Positions 45,148 through 53,720 of a stretch of 64,000 bases of DNA are shown here, piece by piece (the first letter of the stretch is position 1; every line of letters begins with the position of its first letter). Both the position numbers and the translations under genes were made by a program. A model generated the notes under the pieces. That model was not told the origin of the DNA, did not search any database, and saw only the letters and a list, made by a program, of their open reading frames with translations. The stretch comes from Pseudolysinimonas kribbensis. GTDB lineage: Bacteria > Actinomycetota > Actinomycetes > Actinomycetales > Microbacteriaceae. The stretch spans positions 3,162,001-3,226,000 of the forward strand of contig NZ_BSVB01000001.1 in assembly GCF_030161895.1 (NCBI RefSeq). Reading direction: 5' to 3'.

Positions 45148-46517
45148 CCATCTCGCTCCGCATCGCGGGAGGCCGCGTCACCACCCCGTCCGGCACGATC
45201 GACGCCGACGTGCTCGTCGACGGCGAGCGCATCGCCGGCCTCGTCTCGCGCGAGTTCGAGGTCGACGCCGCCGAGATCGTCGACGCGACGGGCAAGAACG
45301 TGCTGCCCGGCATGATCGACGTCCATGTGCACACCCGCGAGCCGGGGTACGAGCACAAGGAGGACATCACCACCACGACCGAGCAGGCCGCGGTCGGCGG
45401 TGTCACCACGATCTTCGGCATGCCGAATCTGCAGCCGCCGACGACCACCGCGCAGACCCTCGACGAGGTGCTCGCGATGTACGCCGAGAAGTCGATCGTC
45501 GACTACAACCACAACCCGGCCGCGACGCAGCCGGACGAGATCGTGCCGATGGCCGAGCGCGGCATCCGGGCGTACAAGGTCTACATGGTCGTCGACACGG
45601 GACGCACCTATCCCCACCCCGCCGGGACGGGCATGCACGATCACGGCGACCTGCTCCGGATGATGGATCAGATCAAGGCGACCGGCAAACGGTTCATCAT
45701 CCACCCGCACGACCAGGCGCTCATGGACTACATCGAGAAGCAGTACCTGGACCGCGGGGAGAACACGCCGCAGGGATATGCGCAGGCGTACGCCGAGCGC
45801 AGCGGCGTGATCTGGGACACCGCGATCGACGTCGTCATCCGTCTCGCCGAGGCGAGCGGCTGCCCCGTGCACATCGCGCACATGCAGACCAAGCGCTCCA
45901 TCGAGGCCGTGCGCCGCGCCAAGGCCAACGGCATCGACGTGACGTGCGAGGTCAACCACTGGGCGCCCTTCCTCTCGACCTGGAACGACGTCGAGACGCT
46001 CGGCCCCTACGCGCTCAGCTACTGGGTGCCCGACGAGGGCCGCGAGGCCGTCTGGCAGGGGATGCGCGACGGCACCATCGACATGTGCTCCTCCGATCAC
46101 GCGCCGCACACGCGCGAGGAGAAGGAGATCGGCTGGACGCAGATGTGGAGCTCCCACACAGGCACGCCCGGCATCCAGTATTACTACCCGCTGCTGCTCG
46201 ACGCGGTCACGAAGGGCCAGCTCACGATCGAGCGGGTCGCCCAGCTCGTGGCCCAGGCGCCGGCCGACAAGTTCGGCCTCGCGGCGAGCAAGGGCGCCCT
46301 CGAGGTCGGCCGGGACGCCGACATCGTGATCGCCGACCTGAACGCCCCGTGGACCATCCGCAACGACGGCGTGCTGTCGCGGGTCGGATGGACGCCCTAC
46401 GACGGTCGCACGATCAACGCCGCGATCACCGCCAGCTACGTGCGCGGTCGAGCGGTGAGCATCGGCGGCACCGTCGTCGGCACGCCCGGCCAGGGCCGCA
46501 TGGCGCTCGCCCGTTAG
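45144..46517 (+). CDS. Dihydroorotase/allantoinase-like cyclic amidohydrolase
   Basis: A 457-residue amidohydrolase with the full set of binuclear metal ligands: HxH in DVHVHTREPG (His61, His63), the carboxylated Lys in RAYKVYM, His in IIHPHDQ, His in VHIAHMQT and Asp in SSDHAPHTREEK. This group opens cyclic amides or imides (dihydroorotate, allantoin, hydantoins, dihydropyrimidines). The genuine pyrimidine dihydroorotase would be expected with pyrB/carA, which are absent here, so a catabolic ring-opening role fits better. It lies between a hydrolase and an LLM oxidoreductase. Confidence 0.88.
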   Translation: MTISLRIAGGRVTTPSGTIDADVLVDGERIAGLVSREFEVDAAEIVDATGKNVLPGMIDVHVHTREPGYEHKEDITTTTEQAAVGGVTTIFGMPNLQPPTTTAQTLDEVLAMYAEKSIVDYNHNPAATQPDEIVPMAERGIRAYKVYMVVDTGRTYPHPAGTGMHDHGDLLRMMDQIKATGKRFIIHPHDQALMDYIEKQYLDRGENTPQGYAQAYAERSGVIWDTAIDVVIRLAEASGCPVHIAHMQTKRSIEAVRRAKANGIDVTCEVNHWAPFLSTWNDVETLGPYALSYWVPDEGREAVWQGMRDGTIDMCSSDHAPHTREEKEIGWTQMWSSHTGTPGIQYYYPLLLDAVTKGQLTIERVAQLVAQAPADKFGLAASKGALEVGRDADIVIADLNAPWTIRNDGVLSRVGWTPYDGRTINAAITASYVRGRAVSIGGTVVGTPGQGRMALAR

Positions 46518-46556
46518 ACCTCATCCGCCTTCCCCACCTCACGACCAAAGGACACC

Positions 46557-47531
46557 ATGAAATTCGGACTCCTGCTCCCGCACTTCGGCGAGCACGCCTC
46601 CAAGGACAACCTGCTGCGCGGGTCGCAGCGGGCCGAGGAGCTCGGCTTCGACTCGGTCTGGGTGCGCGATCACCTGGTCTTCGAGCCGCACGGGGAGATG
46701 GAGGCCCCCAACCGCGAGTTCTACGACGCCCTGACGACGCTCACCGCGATCGGCGCGGTCACCGAGAAGATCGAGCTCGGCACGGGGTCGCTCATCCCGT
46801 TCCGTCATCCGCTCCTCACGGCGCTCATGGCCGGCACGATGACCCAGCTCGTCGGCAACCGCCTCATCCTCGGGTTCGGAGCGGGCACCTTCGACCACGA
46901 GTTCGAGGCCATCGAGTGGGGCGGCCGCGACCGCGTGGAGCTCGTGCGCTCGAACGCGGAGATCCTGAAGCGCGTGTTCACCGAGAACAACGTCAGCTAC
47001 AGCGACGACCAGTTCACGTTCAACGACATCTCCATCGAGCCGAAGCCGGTCGGCGGGCGCATCCCGTTCTGGTACTGCGGCGCGACGCCGCGTTCGGCGC
47101 GCCTCGCCGTCGAGTTCTGCGACGGCTGGATGCCGGGGCGCATCTCGCTCGCGACGATGGCCAAGCGCATCGACACGATCAAGGAGCTGTCGGCCGAACA
47201 GGGCAAGACGATGCCGACGATCGCGGTCATCCCGCCGACCTCCATCGAGGCGACGCGCGAGGAGGCGCTCAGGGATGTGAACATCCCGGGCCTGCTCGCG
47301 TGGGCGAACAAGGCCAAGTTCACGGTGAAGCCGCCGTCGGGATCGTTCGAGACCGTCGAGGACCTCGAGGGGCAGCTCATCGCGGGCAGCCCCGAGGAGG
47401 CCGTCCAGGAGGTCAAGAAGTTCGAGGCGCTCGGAGTCGAGCATCTCGTCTTCGACTTCCGCTTCAAGTTCGACCGCTGGTTCGAGCAGATCGAACTGCT
47501 CGGCACCGAGGTCCTGCCCCACCTCCGCTAG
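46557..47531 (+). CDS. LLM class (F420- or flavin-dependent) oxidoreductase
   Basis: A 324-residue luciferase-like TIM barrel: MKFGLLLPHFGEHAS, ELGFDSVWVRDHLVF, LGTGSLIPFRHP, ILGFGAGTFDHEFEAIEW and IPFWYCGATPRSARLAVEFCDGW. Sequence alone does not say whether it uses F420H2 or FMNH2. The FGD gene under the same predicted operator makes F420 the likelier cofactor, in which case it would reduce the ring that the amidohydrolase opens. It starts 39 bases after the amidohydrolase with AAAGGA. Confidence 0.85.
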   Translation: MKFGLLLPHFGEHASKDNLLRGSQRAEELGFDSVWVRDHLVFEPHGEMEAPNREFYDALTTLTAIGAVTEKIELGTGSLIPFRHPLLTALMAGTMTQLVGNRLILGFGAGTFDHEFEAIEWGGRDRVELVRSNAEILKRVFTENNVSYSDDQFTFNDISIEPKPVGGRIPFWYCGATPRSARLAVEFCDGWMPGRISLATMAKRIDTIKELSAEQGKTMPTIAVIPPTSIEATREEALRDVNIPGLLAWANKAKFTVKPPSGSFETVEDLEGQLIAGSPEEAVQEVKKFEALGVEHLVFDFRFKFDRWFEQIELLGTEVLPHLR

Positions 47532-47559
47532 CCACGTCACGCACACGAGGAAGACCACC

Positions 47560-48423
47560 ATGGCACTGACGAACGACGCGCCCGGCCGGGCGCCGCGACC
47601 CGACCTGTCGCCCGTGCAGGATCCGGAGGCGCCCGCCGAGCCGAGCGCTCTCCGCACGTTCCTGCGCCGCCGCTGGACGCTGCCGATCCTCTCGGTGGTG
47701 GTCTTCCTCATCGTGTGGCAGATCGTGGGCATGAATCTCAACCCGATCCTGCTCGCGACGCCCGGTTCGGTCGCCGTCGCCCTTGGCGAGCTCGTCGTCA
47801 ACGGTCAGCTGGGGTTCGCGTTCCTGCGCGCCATGGGAGCACTCGGCGCCGGCTTCGGGATCGCCGCGGTGGTCGGGATCGGCGTCGGGCTGCTCATGGG
47901 CCGCTCCATCGTCGCCTACCGTGTCATCAACCCGTACGTCTCGTTCTTCCAGGCGACGCCGCTGATCGCCCTGACCCCGCTCGTCGTCATCTGGGCGGGG
48001 ATCGGCTTCCCCGCCGAGGTCGTGATCACGTTCCTGCTCGCGGTGTGGACGGTGATCATCAACACCTCGGAGGGCACCCGCAACACGCCGCCGATCCTGC
48101 TCGACATGGCGAGCGTCTACCACGCCAAGGAGAGCTCGGTCGTGCGCAACGTCGCCCTGCCGCACGCGGTGCCGTACATCTTCGCCGGCCTGCGCATCGC
48201 GCTCGGCAAGGCCCTCATCGGCGTGATCATCGGCGAGATGAGCATCAGCCTCCAGGGCCTCGGCGGTCTCATCGTCGACTTCGGCGACTCGTTCCAGACC
48301 GCCAAGCTGCTGGCCGCGATCATCACGTCGTCGATCGTCGGCGTCGTCGGCACCATCATCATCGAGATCCTCCGCCGCTACATCGCTCCGTGGTCGCAGA
48401 CCGTCGACCGCGGCAAGCTCTGA
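47560..48423 (+). CDS. ABC transporter permease, SsuC/TauC type
   Basis: A 287-residue inner membrane protein with about six helices and the BPD_transp_1 loop (VYHAKESSVVRNVALPHAVPYIFAGLRIALGKALIG). A long polar N-terminus precedes the first helix at about residue 43. The family moves nitrate, sulfonates, taurine and thiamine or pyrimidine precursors. It forms an importer with the following ATPase and lipoprotein. Confidence 0.9.
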   Translation: MALTNDAPGRAPRPDLSPVQDPEAPAEPSALRTFLRRRWTLPILSVVVFLIVWQIVGMNLNPILLATPGSVAVALGELVVNGQLGFAFLRAMGALGAGFGIAAVVGIGVGLLMGRSIVAYRVINPYVSFFQATPLIALTPLVVIWAGIGFPAEVVITFLLAVWTVIINTSEGTRNTPPILLDMASVYHAKESSVVRNVALPHAVPYIFAGLRIALGKALIGVIIGEMSISLQGLGGLIVDFGDSFQTAKLLAAIITSSIVGVVGTIIIEILRRYIAPWSQTVDRGKL

Positions 48424-48447
48424 GCCCCCACCCGATCAGGAGCACGC

Positions 48448-49293
48448 ATGTCCATCGCGACCGCAACCCCCGCGATCCAGGTGACGGGCGTCACCAAGAC
48501 CTTCTCCCGCCCGGTGGAGCGCTCGGCGCGCTCGCGCCGGCGCGGCGCCCAGAGCGCCACCGAGGCGATCACGACCGGCGGCGACGTCTTCACCGCGCTG
48601 CAGGACATCGACCTGAGCGTCGGCAAGGGCGAGTTCGTCTCGCTCGTGGGCGCCTCGGGCTGCGGCAAGACCACCCTGCTGCGGATGATGTCCGGGCTCA
48701 TCGCGCGCGACAGCGGTGAGATCCGGATCGACGGCCGCCTCGTGAACGGGGTGCCGTCCAAGGTCGGGTTCGTCTTCCAGGAGCCGGCGCTGCTGCCCTG
48801 GCGATCCGTGCACGACAACCTGGCGTTCGCGCTGGAGTACAAGCAGCTCCCGCCGGACGAGCGCGAGGCCGTCATCGAGGACAAGCTGAAGCTGACCAAC
48901 CTCCTCGAGTTCCGCAACTCCTATCCGCACCAGCTCTCCGGGGGCATGCAGCAGCGGGCGGGGCTCGCCCGAGCGCTCGCCACGGACCCCGAGGTGCTGT
49001 TCATGGACGAGCCGCTCTCGGCGCTCGACGCGTTCACCCGCCGCCGACTGCAGCAGGAGATCGCCTCGATCATCGAGGCGAGCGGGGCGACCTGTGTGCT
49101 CGTCACCCACGACGTCGACGAGGCGGTCTTCTTCTCGGATCGCATCGTCGTCATGGGCGCCCGACCCGGTCGGGTCACGGAACTCATCGACGTGCCGTTC
49201 CCGCGTCCGCGTACCCAGGTCGAACTCCTCGGCAATCCCGAGGCAGCGCAGATCCGGGACCGCGTGCTCGAGCTCGTGCTCGGACTCGGCTGA
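48448..49293 (+). CDS. ABC transporter ATP-binding protein, SsuB/TauB type
   Basis: A 281-residue ATPase: Walker A GASGCGKTT, Q loop VFQEPALLPW, signature LSGGMQQR, Walker B EVLFMDEP, and the H loop VTHDVDEAV. An insertion of about 28 residues rich in Arg and Ser (VERSARSRRRGAQSATEA) lies between the first strands and Walker A. It drives the adjacent permease. Confidence 0.92.
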   Translation: MSIATATPAIQVTGVTKTFSRPVERSARSRRRGAQSATEAITTGGDVFTALQDIDLSVGKGEFVSLVGASGCGKTTLLRMMSGLIARDSGEIRIDGRLVNGVPSKVGFVFQEPALLPWRSVHDNLAFALEYKQLPPDEREAVIEDKLKLTNLLEFRNSYPHQLSGGMQQRAGLARALATDPEVLFMDEPLSALDAFTRRRLQQEIASIIEASGATCVLVTHDVDEAVFFSDRIVVMGARPGRVTELIDVPFPRPRTQVELLGNPEAAQIRDRVLELVLGLG

Positions 49294-49339
49294 GGGCGCT
49301 CGCACGTACAACCCGGTACCAAGACAGGAAGGCAACGAA

Positions 49340-50389
49340 ATGCTCGGAATACGATCCCGTGCGCACGGCGTCACGCGGCTGCTCCTCGCGGGCACGGCCA
49401 TCGCCGCGGCGACGGGCCTCATGCTGGCCGGCTGCGCGTCGACGTCGACGCCCGCCGCGACCAAGCACGCCACGTCCGCGACGGGTGAGCCCGACCTCAC
49501 CGGCAAGACGATCAACATCGCGCTCGGCGCCGCCCCGGCGACGAGCGACACCAAGATCGCGCTGATGGTGTCGATCCTGCAGCAGTGGGGCGCCGACGCG
49601 AAGATCGTCAACCAGGTCGGCGACCCTGCCGCCGTGCGCGTCGTGCTCTCCGGCGACGCGCAGGTCGGGGCGATCGCCGGCCCGAGCGCGATCAACTCGG
49701 GCCTGATCGCCATCGGCCCCTCGCAGCCGCGTCTCGACTACCACTTCATCGGTGCCCCGTCGCTGAAGAAGGTCACGCAGCTGCCCGGCAAGATCTACGG
49801 CACGTCGAACCAGCACGGCGTCGAGGCGCTCGCGTTCGCGGCTCTGCTGAAGGCCAAGCACATCGACGCGTCGAAGGTGACGCAGACGATCGCCGGCGGC
49901 GCCTCGGTGCGGGTCAGCGCCATGATCGCGGGCCACATCCAGGCGACCTTCGTGCACGCACAGGACGTGAAGACGCTCACGGATCAGGGCTTCAACGATC
50001 TCGCGACGATGTCGAAGGTCGCCCCGGATGTGGCCGACTCCTTCATCGCCACGACGCCGGCCTGGTACAAGGCGAACCCCGACCTGGCCCAGGCGATCGA
50101 TCAGGCGTGGATCGAGGCGGCCCGGATCTTCAACGACGACAAGGCGAAGTGGATCAGCGCGGCGCTCGCCTACGCGGGCGGGTCGAAGGCCGACGCCGAG
50201 GACCTCTACACGGCGCTGAAGTCGTCCGACACCTTCCCCGTCTCCTCGAGCGCCTACTCCGAGGCCAGCGCCCAGGAGCAGGAGCAGCAGGCCGCCGACG
50301 TCGGCGCCATCTCGAACTCGCCGGACATCGCGACGTGGTTCGACCAGGGCGCCTGGGACGCGGCCGTCAAGGCCGAGAAGATCAAGTAG
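49340..50389 (+). CDS. ABC transporter substrate-binding lipoprotein, SsuA/NMT1-like
   Basis: A 349-residue lipoprotein. The signal peptide ends in LMLAGC (lipobox Cys near residue 31), followed by a Thr/Ala linker and the fold of SsuA/TauA/THI5-type proteins: INIALGAAPATSDTKIALM, GDPAAVRVVLSGDAQVGAI and LPGKIYGTSNQHGVEALAF. The ligand is not predictable in detail; relatives bind sulfonates, nitrate or heterocyclic precursors. It closes the catabolic cluster and is followed by a strong bidirectional hairpin. Confidence 0.9.
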   Translation: MLGIRSRAHGVTRLLLAGTAIAAATGLMLAGCASTSTPAATKHATSATGEPDLTGKTINIALGAAPATSDTKIALMVSILQQWGADAKIVNQVGDPAAVRVVLSGDAQVGAIAGPSAINSGLIAIGPSQPRLDYHFIGAPSLKKVTQLPGKIYGTSNQHGVEALAFAALLKAKHIDASKVTQTIAGGASVRVSAMIAGHIQATFVHAQDVKTLTDQGFNDLATMSKVAPDVADSFIATTPAWYKANPDLAQAIDQAWIEAARIFNDDKAKWISAALAYAGGSKADAEDLYTALKSSDTFPVSSSAYSEASAQEQEQQAADVGAISNSPDIATWFDQGAWDAAVKAEKIK

Positions 50390-50400
50390 GAACCAAGCAG

Positions 50401-50440
50401 CACGAGGGGGCCCGGTCGGGTGGCGACCGGGCCCTTCGTG
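50401..50440. terminator. Bidirectional terminator between the ABC lipoprotein gene and map
   Basis: GGGCCCGGTCG (50408-50418) pairs with CGACCGGGCCC (50424-50434) around GGTGG, and CACGA/TCGTG extend the stem outward. It fills the gap between two convergent genes. Confidence 0.65.
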
Positions 50441-50443
50441 CGG

Positions 50444-51311
50444 CTACGGGCGGGTCAGGATCTCCGCGCCCCGCTCGGTGACGACGATCGTGTGCTCCCA
50501 TTGCGCGGTCAGCGCCCGGCTGCGGGTGACGACGGTCCAGTCGTCGTCCCAGATGTCCCACGCGGTCGATCCGTCGATGGTCAGCATCGGCTCCACCGTG
50601 AAGACCATCCCGGGCTCGATCGGCGCGTCGTAGCCGGGTGCGGCGTCGTAATGCGGGATGACGAGACCGCTGTGGAACGCGGTGCCGACACCGTGCCCGG
50701 TGTACTCGCGCACGACGCCGTAGCCGAACCGCTTCGCATAGCTCTCGATCGCGCGGCCGATGACGTTGACCTGCCGACCCGGTGCGATGGCCCGGATGCC
50801 GCGCATCATCGCCTCGTGGGTGCGATCGATGAGGAGGGCGGCATCCTGACTCACCTCGCCGACCGGGAAGGCGGCGCAGAGGTCGCCGTGCATGCCCTCG
50901 ACGTAGGCGGTGATGTCGATCTTGACGATGTCGCCGTCGAACAGCTCGGTGTCGTCGGGGATGCCGTGGCAGATGACCTCGTTGACCGAGGTGCAGGTGG
51001 ACTTCGGGTAGCCGCGGTAGCCGAGCTCGGAGGGGTAGGCATCGTGCGCCACGAGGTAGTCGTGGCCGATGGCGTCGAGGTCGTCGGTGGTGATGCCGGG
51101 CCGCACGGCGGCGCCCATGGCCTCGACCGCCTGCGCCGCGATCCGGCTCGCGCGGCGGATGCGCTCGAGCTCGAGGGGAGTAGCGGTCGTCGCCGTCGTA
51201 CGCCGCCGGCTCGGCCTTTCCGACGTATTCCGGGCGCGGAATGCCGATCGGCACGTCGCGACGTGCCGAGATCCGGCCGGGAACGAGGTGACCGTCGGCG
51301 TCGCGGGGCAT
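50444..51311 (-). CDS. map: Methionine aminopeptidase type I (frame broken at 51175-51178)
   Basis: About 288-289 residues. The metal ligands are in the order [27 protein letters not shown] (two Asp), [11 protein letters not shown] (His), FTVEPML (Glu) and QWEHTI (Glu). It removes the initiator methionine from new proteins. The first about 45 residues ([11 protein letters not shown], as in long actinobacterial Map) are in a different frame; one C too many or two too few in the coding-strand CCCC run explains it. Map is often essential, so an artefact is likely. Confidence 0.92.
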
Positions 51312-51322
51312 ACGCTCAGCCT

Positions 51323-51499
51323 ATGAGTGCCGACGACGACACGACCTGGTGGTACAACAACAAGACGGGCGAGGTCGAGCAGGGACCGCAGTCGCTGGGG
51401 ATCGATCGCGACGGGCCCTACGCCACGCGCGAGGAGGCCGAGCGGGCACCGCAGATCGCGCAGGAGCGCGCCGCCGCCTGGAACGACGAGGACGACTGA
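51323..51499 (+). CDS. Small SPOR-like actinobacterial protein (58 aa)
   Basis: A 58-residue acidic protein with [32 protein letters not shown] and RAAAWNDED. Related tiny proteins with WYN-KTG-VE-G are common in Actinobacteria and are sometimes named SPOR domain or wrongly methionine aminopeptidase after their neighbour. It diverges from map with an 11-base gap. Function unknown. Confidence 0.75.
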   Translation: MSADDDTTWWYNNKTGEVEQGPQSLGIDRDGPYATREEAERAPQIAQERAAAWNDEDD

Positions 51500-51523
51500 T
51501 CAGCGGCCGGGCCGGGCGCCCGG

Positions 51524-52345
51524 TCAGAGGTCGCTCAGCCGCTCGATGAGCGACATCGCGTCGATGGGGGAGCGCACCTTCGCGTCGTTGTCGAAGTAGA
51601 CGTAGACGTCGCGGTCGTGGTCGAGGTGATCGCGTGTCCACTCCTCCCACGTGTCGAGACCCGCGTCGTCGTAGCCGCTCGTGTAGAGCTCCTTGTCGCC
51701 GTGCAGTCGCGCATACGCGAAGTCGGCGGTGACCCAATCGAGTTTCGGCCAGCGTCCGGCGCTGTCGCCGAGCACCATCGCCACGCCGTGGGCCTCCAGC
51801 TGGGCGGCGAAGCGCTCGTCGTCCCACGAGTAGTTGCGCACCTCGACGGCGTGCCGCAGCACGCGATCGGCATCGGTCTCGAGATGCTCCCGGTCCTTCA
51901 TGCGTTCCACGCCACGGCGGGTCGCCAGCTCGGCGGCCGCGGTCGTCGTGTGGGGCAGCATCCCGAGGAAGCGCTCGACCAGTTCGCGGTCGTAGTCGAG
52001 GTTGGGCGGCAGCTGCCACAGGATCGGCCCGAGCTTGGGACCGAGAGCCAGCAGACCGGAGGCGAAGAAGTTGGCGACGGGCTCGTCGATGTCGCTCAGG
52101 CGCTTGATGTGCGTGATGAAGCGCGGTGCCTTGACCGCGAAGAGGAAGTCGTCCGGCGTGCCGTCGCGCCATGACATCCAGCTCGTGGGCTTCTGCAACG
52201 AGTAGAACGAGCCGTTGATCTCGATGGACGAGACCCGGTGCGAGGCGTAGTCGAGCTCGTCGGCCTGACGCAGCCCCTTCGGGTAGAAGACGCCGCGCCA
52301 CGGCGCGTAGGTCCAACCGGACATGCCCACCCACGCGCGCGCCAC
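51524..52345 (-). CDS. DUF72 domain-containing protein
   Basis: About 273 residues from GTG 52345 (ATG 52324, MSGWTYAPW, is an alternative). It has the DUF72 TIM-barrel features: GMSGWTYAPWRGVFYP, SIEINGSFYSLQKP, FLFAVKAPRFITH, ILWQLPPNL, AVEVRNYSW and FADYARLHG-like TADFAYARLHG near the C-terminus. The family has no confirmed reaction. It stands alone between two plus-strand genes. Confidence 0.88.
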   Translation of the reverse strand: MARAWVGMSGWTYAPWRGVFYPKGLRQADELDYASHRVSSIEINGSFYSLQKPTSWMSWRDGTPDDFLFAVKAPRFITHIKRLSDIDEPVANFFASGLLALGPKLGPILWQLPPNLDYDRELVERFLGMLPHTTTAAAELATRRGVERMKDREHLETDADRVLRHAVEVRNYSWDDERFAAQLEAHGVAMVLGDSAGRWPKLDWVTADFAYARLHGDKELYTSGYDDAGLDTWEEWTRDHLDHDRDVYVYFDNDAKVRSPIDAMSLIERLSDL

Positions 52346-52434
52346 GCGGCCAGGTTACGCGGACCGACCCGTTCGGGGGCTGCCGGATCGCCCGCGCGTC
52401 AGGTGAGGATGGTTCGATCGAGACAGGGGGATCG

Positions 52435-52888
52435 ATGGGACGACATGCTGCACCGATGACGGAGGCGTGGACGCCGCCCATCTCGCCCATCGCGCAGCCG
52501 GTGCATCCGACCGCGCCGGTGTATCCGACCGCGCCGGTGTATCCGCCCGCGCCGGTGTATCCGCCCGCGCCGTCGGTCAGTCACGACCGGTTCACGGCGC
52601 TCAACCTGCTCGTGCCCCCGGCAGCAGGCCTTCCCCGGCCGAGCCCTGTTCTGGGGCATCGTCTCGGCGCTCCTGTTCAACGTCGCGTTGCTGCCGGGGG
52701 TGTTCGCGATCGTGTTCGGCATCCTCGGGATCGCGCGCTCGCGCCGGCTGGAGCGACTCGGTCTCGGTCCCCAGGGTCGGTCGAGGTCCGTGGCCGGCCT
52801 GGTGCTCGGGTGCGTCGGGGTCGTCCTCGGGGTCCTGTTGGTGGTCGTCGTGGTGGTGCTTCCGCGGGCTCGCCCCTACCCGTCGTAG
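52435..52888 (+). CDS. DUF4190-like small membrane protein with a proline repeat (frame broken at 52615-52619)
   Basis: About 150 residues. The N-terminus has four [11 protein letters not shown] heptad-like units encoded by a perfect 18-base tandem repeat; the C-terminus has two membrane helices ([23 protein letters not shown] and [20 protein letters not shown]) as in DUF4190 proteins. The two parts are in different frames: one C too many (or two too few) in the CCCCC run. The end overlaps the convergent panB stop by 13 bases. Function unknown. Confidence 0.65.
52501..52572 (+). repeat. Four tandem 18-base units coding for a proline-rich repeat
   Basis: Units GTGYATCCGMCCGCGCCG start at 52501, 52519, 52537 and 52555; copies three and four are identical and the others differ at one or two bases. 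They encode V(H/Y)P(T/P)AP. The number of units could vary between strains by slippage. Confidence 0.85.
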
Positions 52889-53694
52889 GAGTGCTCGGCG
52901 TCGGGATAGGCGCCCGCGGCGACGTCGGCGATGTACGCCTTCGCGGCCCCGTCGAGGATCTCGGCGAGCTCCGCGTACTTCTTCACGAACTTGGGGATCC
53001 GGCCGGTCGTGAGCCCCGCCCAGTCCGTCCAGACCAGCAGCTGCCCGGTCGTGTGCGGTCCGGCCCCGACGCTGATCGTCGGGATGCGCAGCTCCTCGGT
53101 CACCCGCTTCGCGGCCTCCGCCGGCACCATCTCCATGACGACCGCGAAGGCACCGGCATCCTCGACGGCGTGCGCGTCGGCGAGCAGCTGCTCGACGCCC
53201 GAGCCGGCCCGGCCCTGGATGACGTGACCGCCCAGCTGGTGCTCGCTCTGCGGCGTGAAGCCGATGTGCGCCATGACCGGGATGCCGGCGGCCACCACGC
53301 GGCGGATCTGCTCGGCCGAGCGCACCCCGCCCTCGAGCTTCACCGCGTGCGCTCCGGTCTCCTTCATGAACCGGAACGCGGTGTGCAGGGCCTCGTCGGG
53401 TCCGGTCTCGTAGGACCCGAAGGGCATGTCGGCGACCACCAGCGCGCGCTGCACGGCACCCGCGACGGCGCGCGTCAGCGGGATCAGGTGATCGATCGTC
53501 ACGGGCAGCGTCGTGTCGTAACCGAGCACGTTGTTGCCGGCGGAGTCGCCCACCAGCAGGAAGTCGATGCCGGCCCGATCGAAGATGCCGGCGGTGAGGG
53601 CGTCGTAGCTGGTCAGTCCCGTGATCGGGATCCCCTGCTCCTTCGCGTTCTGGAAGTGCCGGGTGCGGACCCGCTTGACGACGCCATCGGCCAT
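52876..53694 (-). CDS. panB: 3-methyl-2-oxobutanoate hydroxymethyltransferase
   Basis: A 272-residue TIM barrel that makes ketopantoate, the first committed step of pantothenate synthesis. The signature parts are [63 protein letters not shown] and VVMEMVPAE (catalytic Glu). panC is not adjacent in this window. It starts 26 bases after the nadE stop on the same strand. Confidence 0.95.
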   Translation of the reverse strand: MADGVVKRVRTRHFQNAKEQGIPITGLTSYDALTAGIFDRAGIDFLLVGDSAGNNVLGYDTTLPVTIDHLIPLTRAVAGAVQRALVVADMPFGSYETGPDEALHTAFRFMKETGAHAVKLEGGVRSAEQIRRVVAAGIPVMAHIGFTPQSEHQLGGHVIQGRAGSGVEQLLADAHAVEDAGAFAVVMEMVPAEAAKRVTEELRIPTISVGAGPHTTGQLLVWTDWAGLTTGRIPKFVKKYAELAEILDGAAKAYIADVAAGAYPDAEHSYDG

Positions 53695-53720
53695 GGAAGG
53701 AGCCTAGTTCGAGCCGGCGG

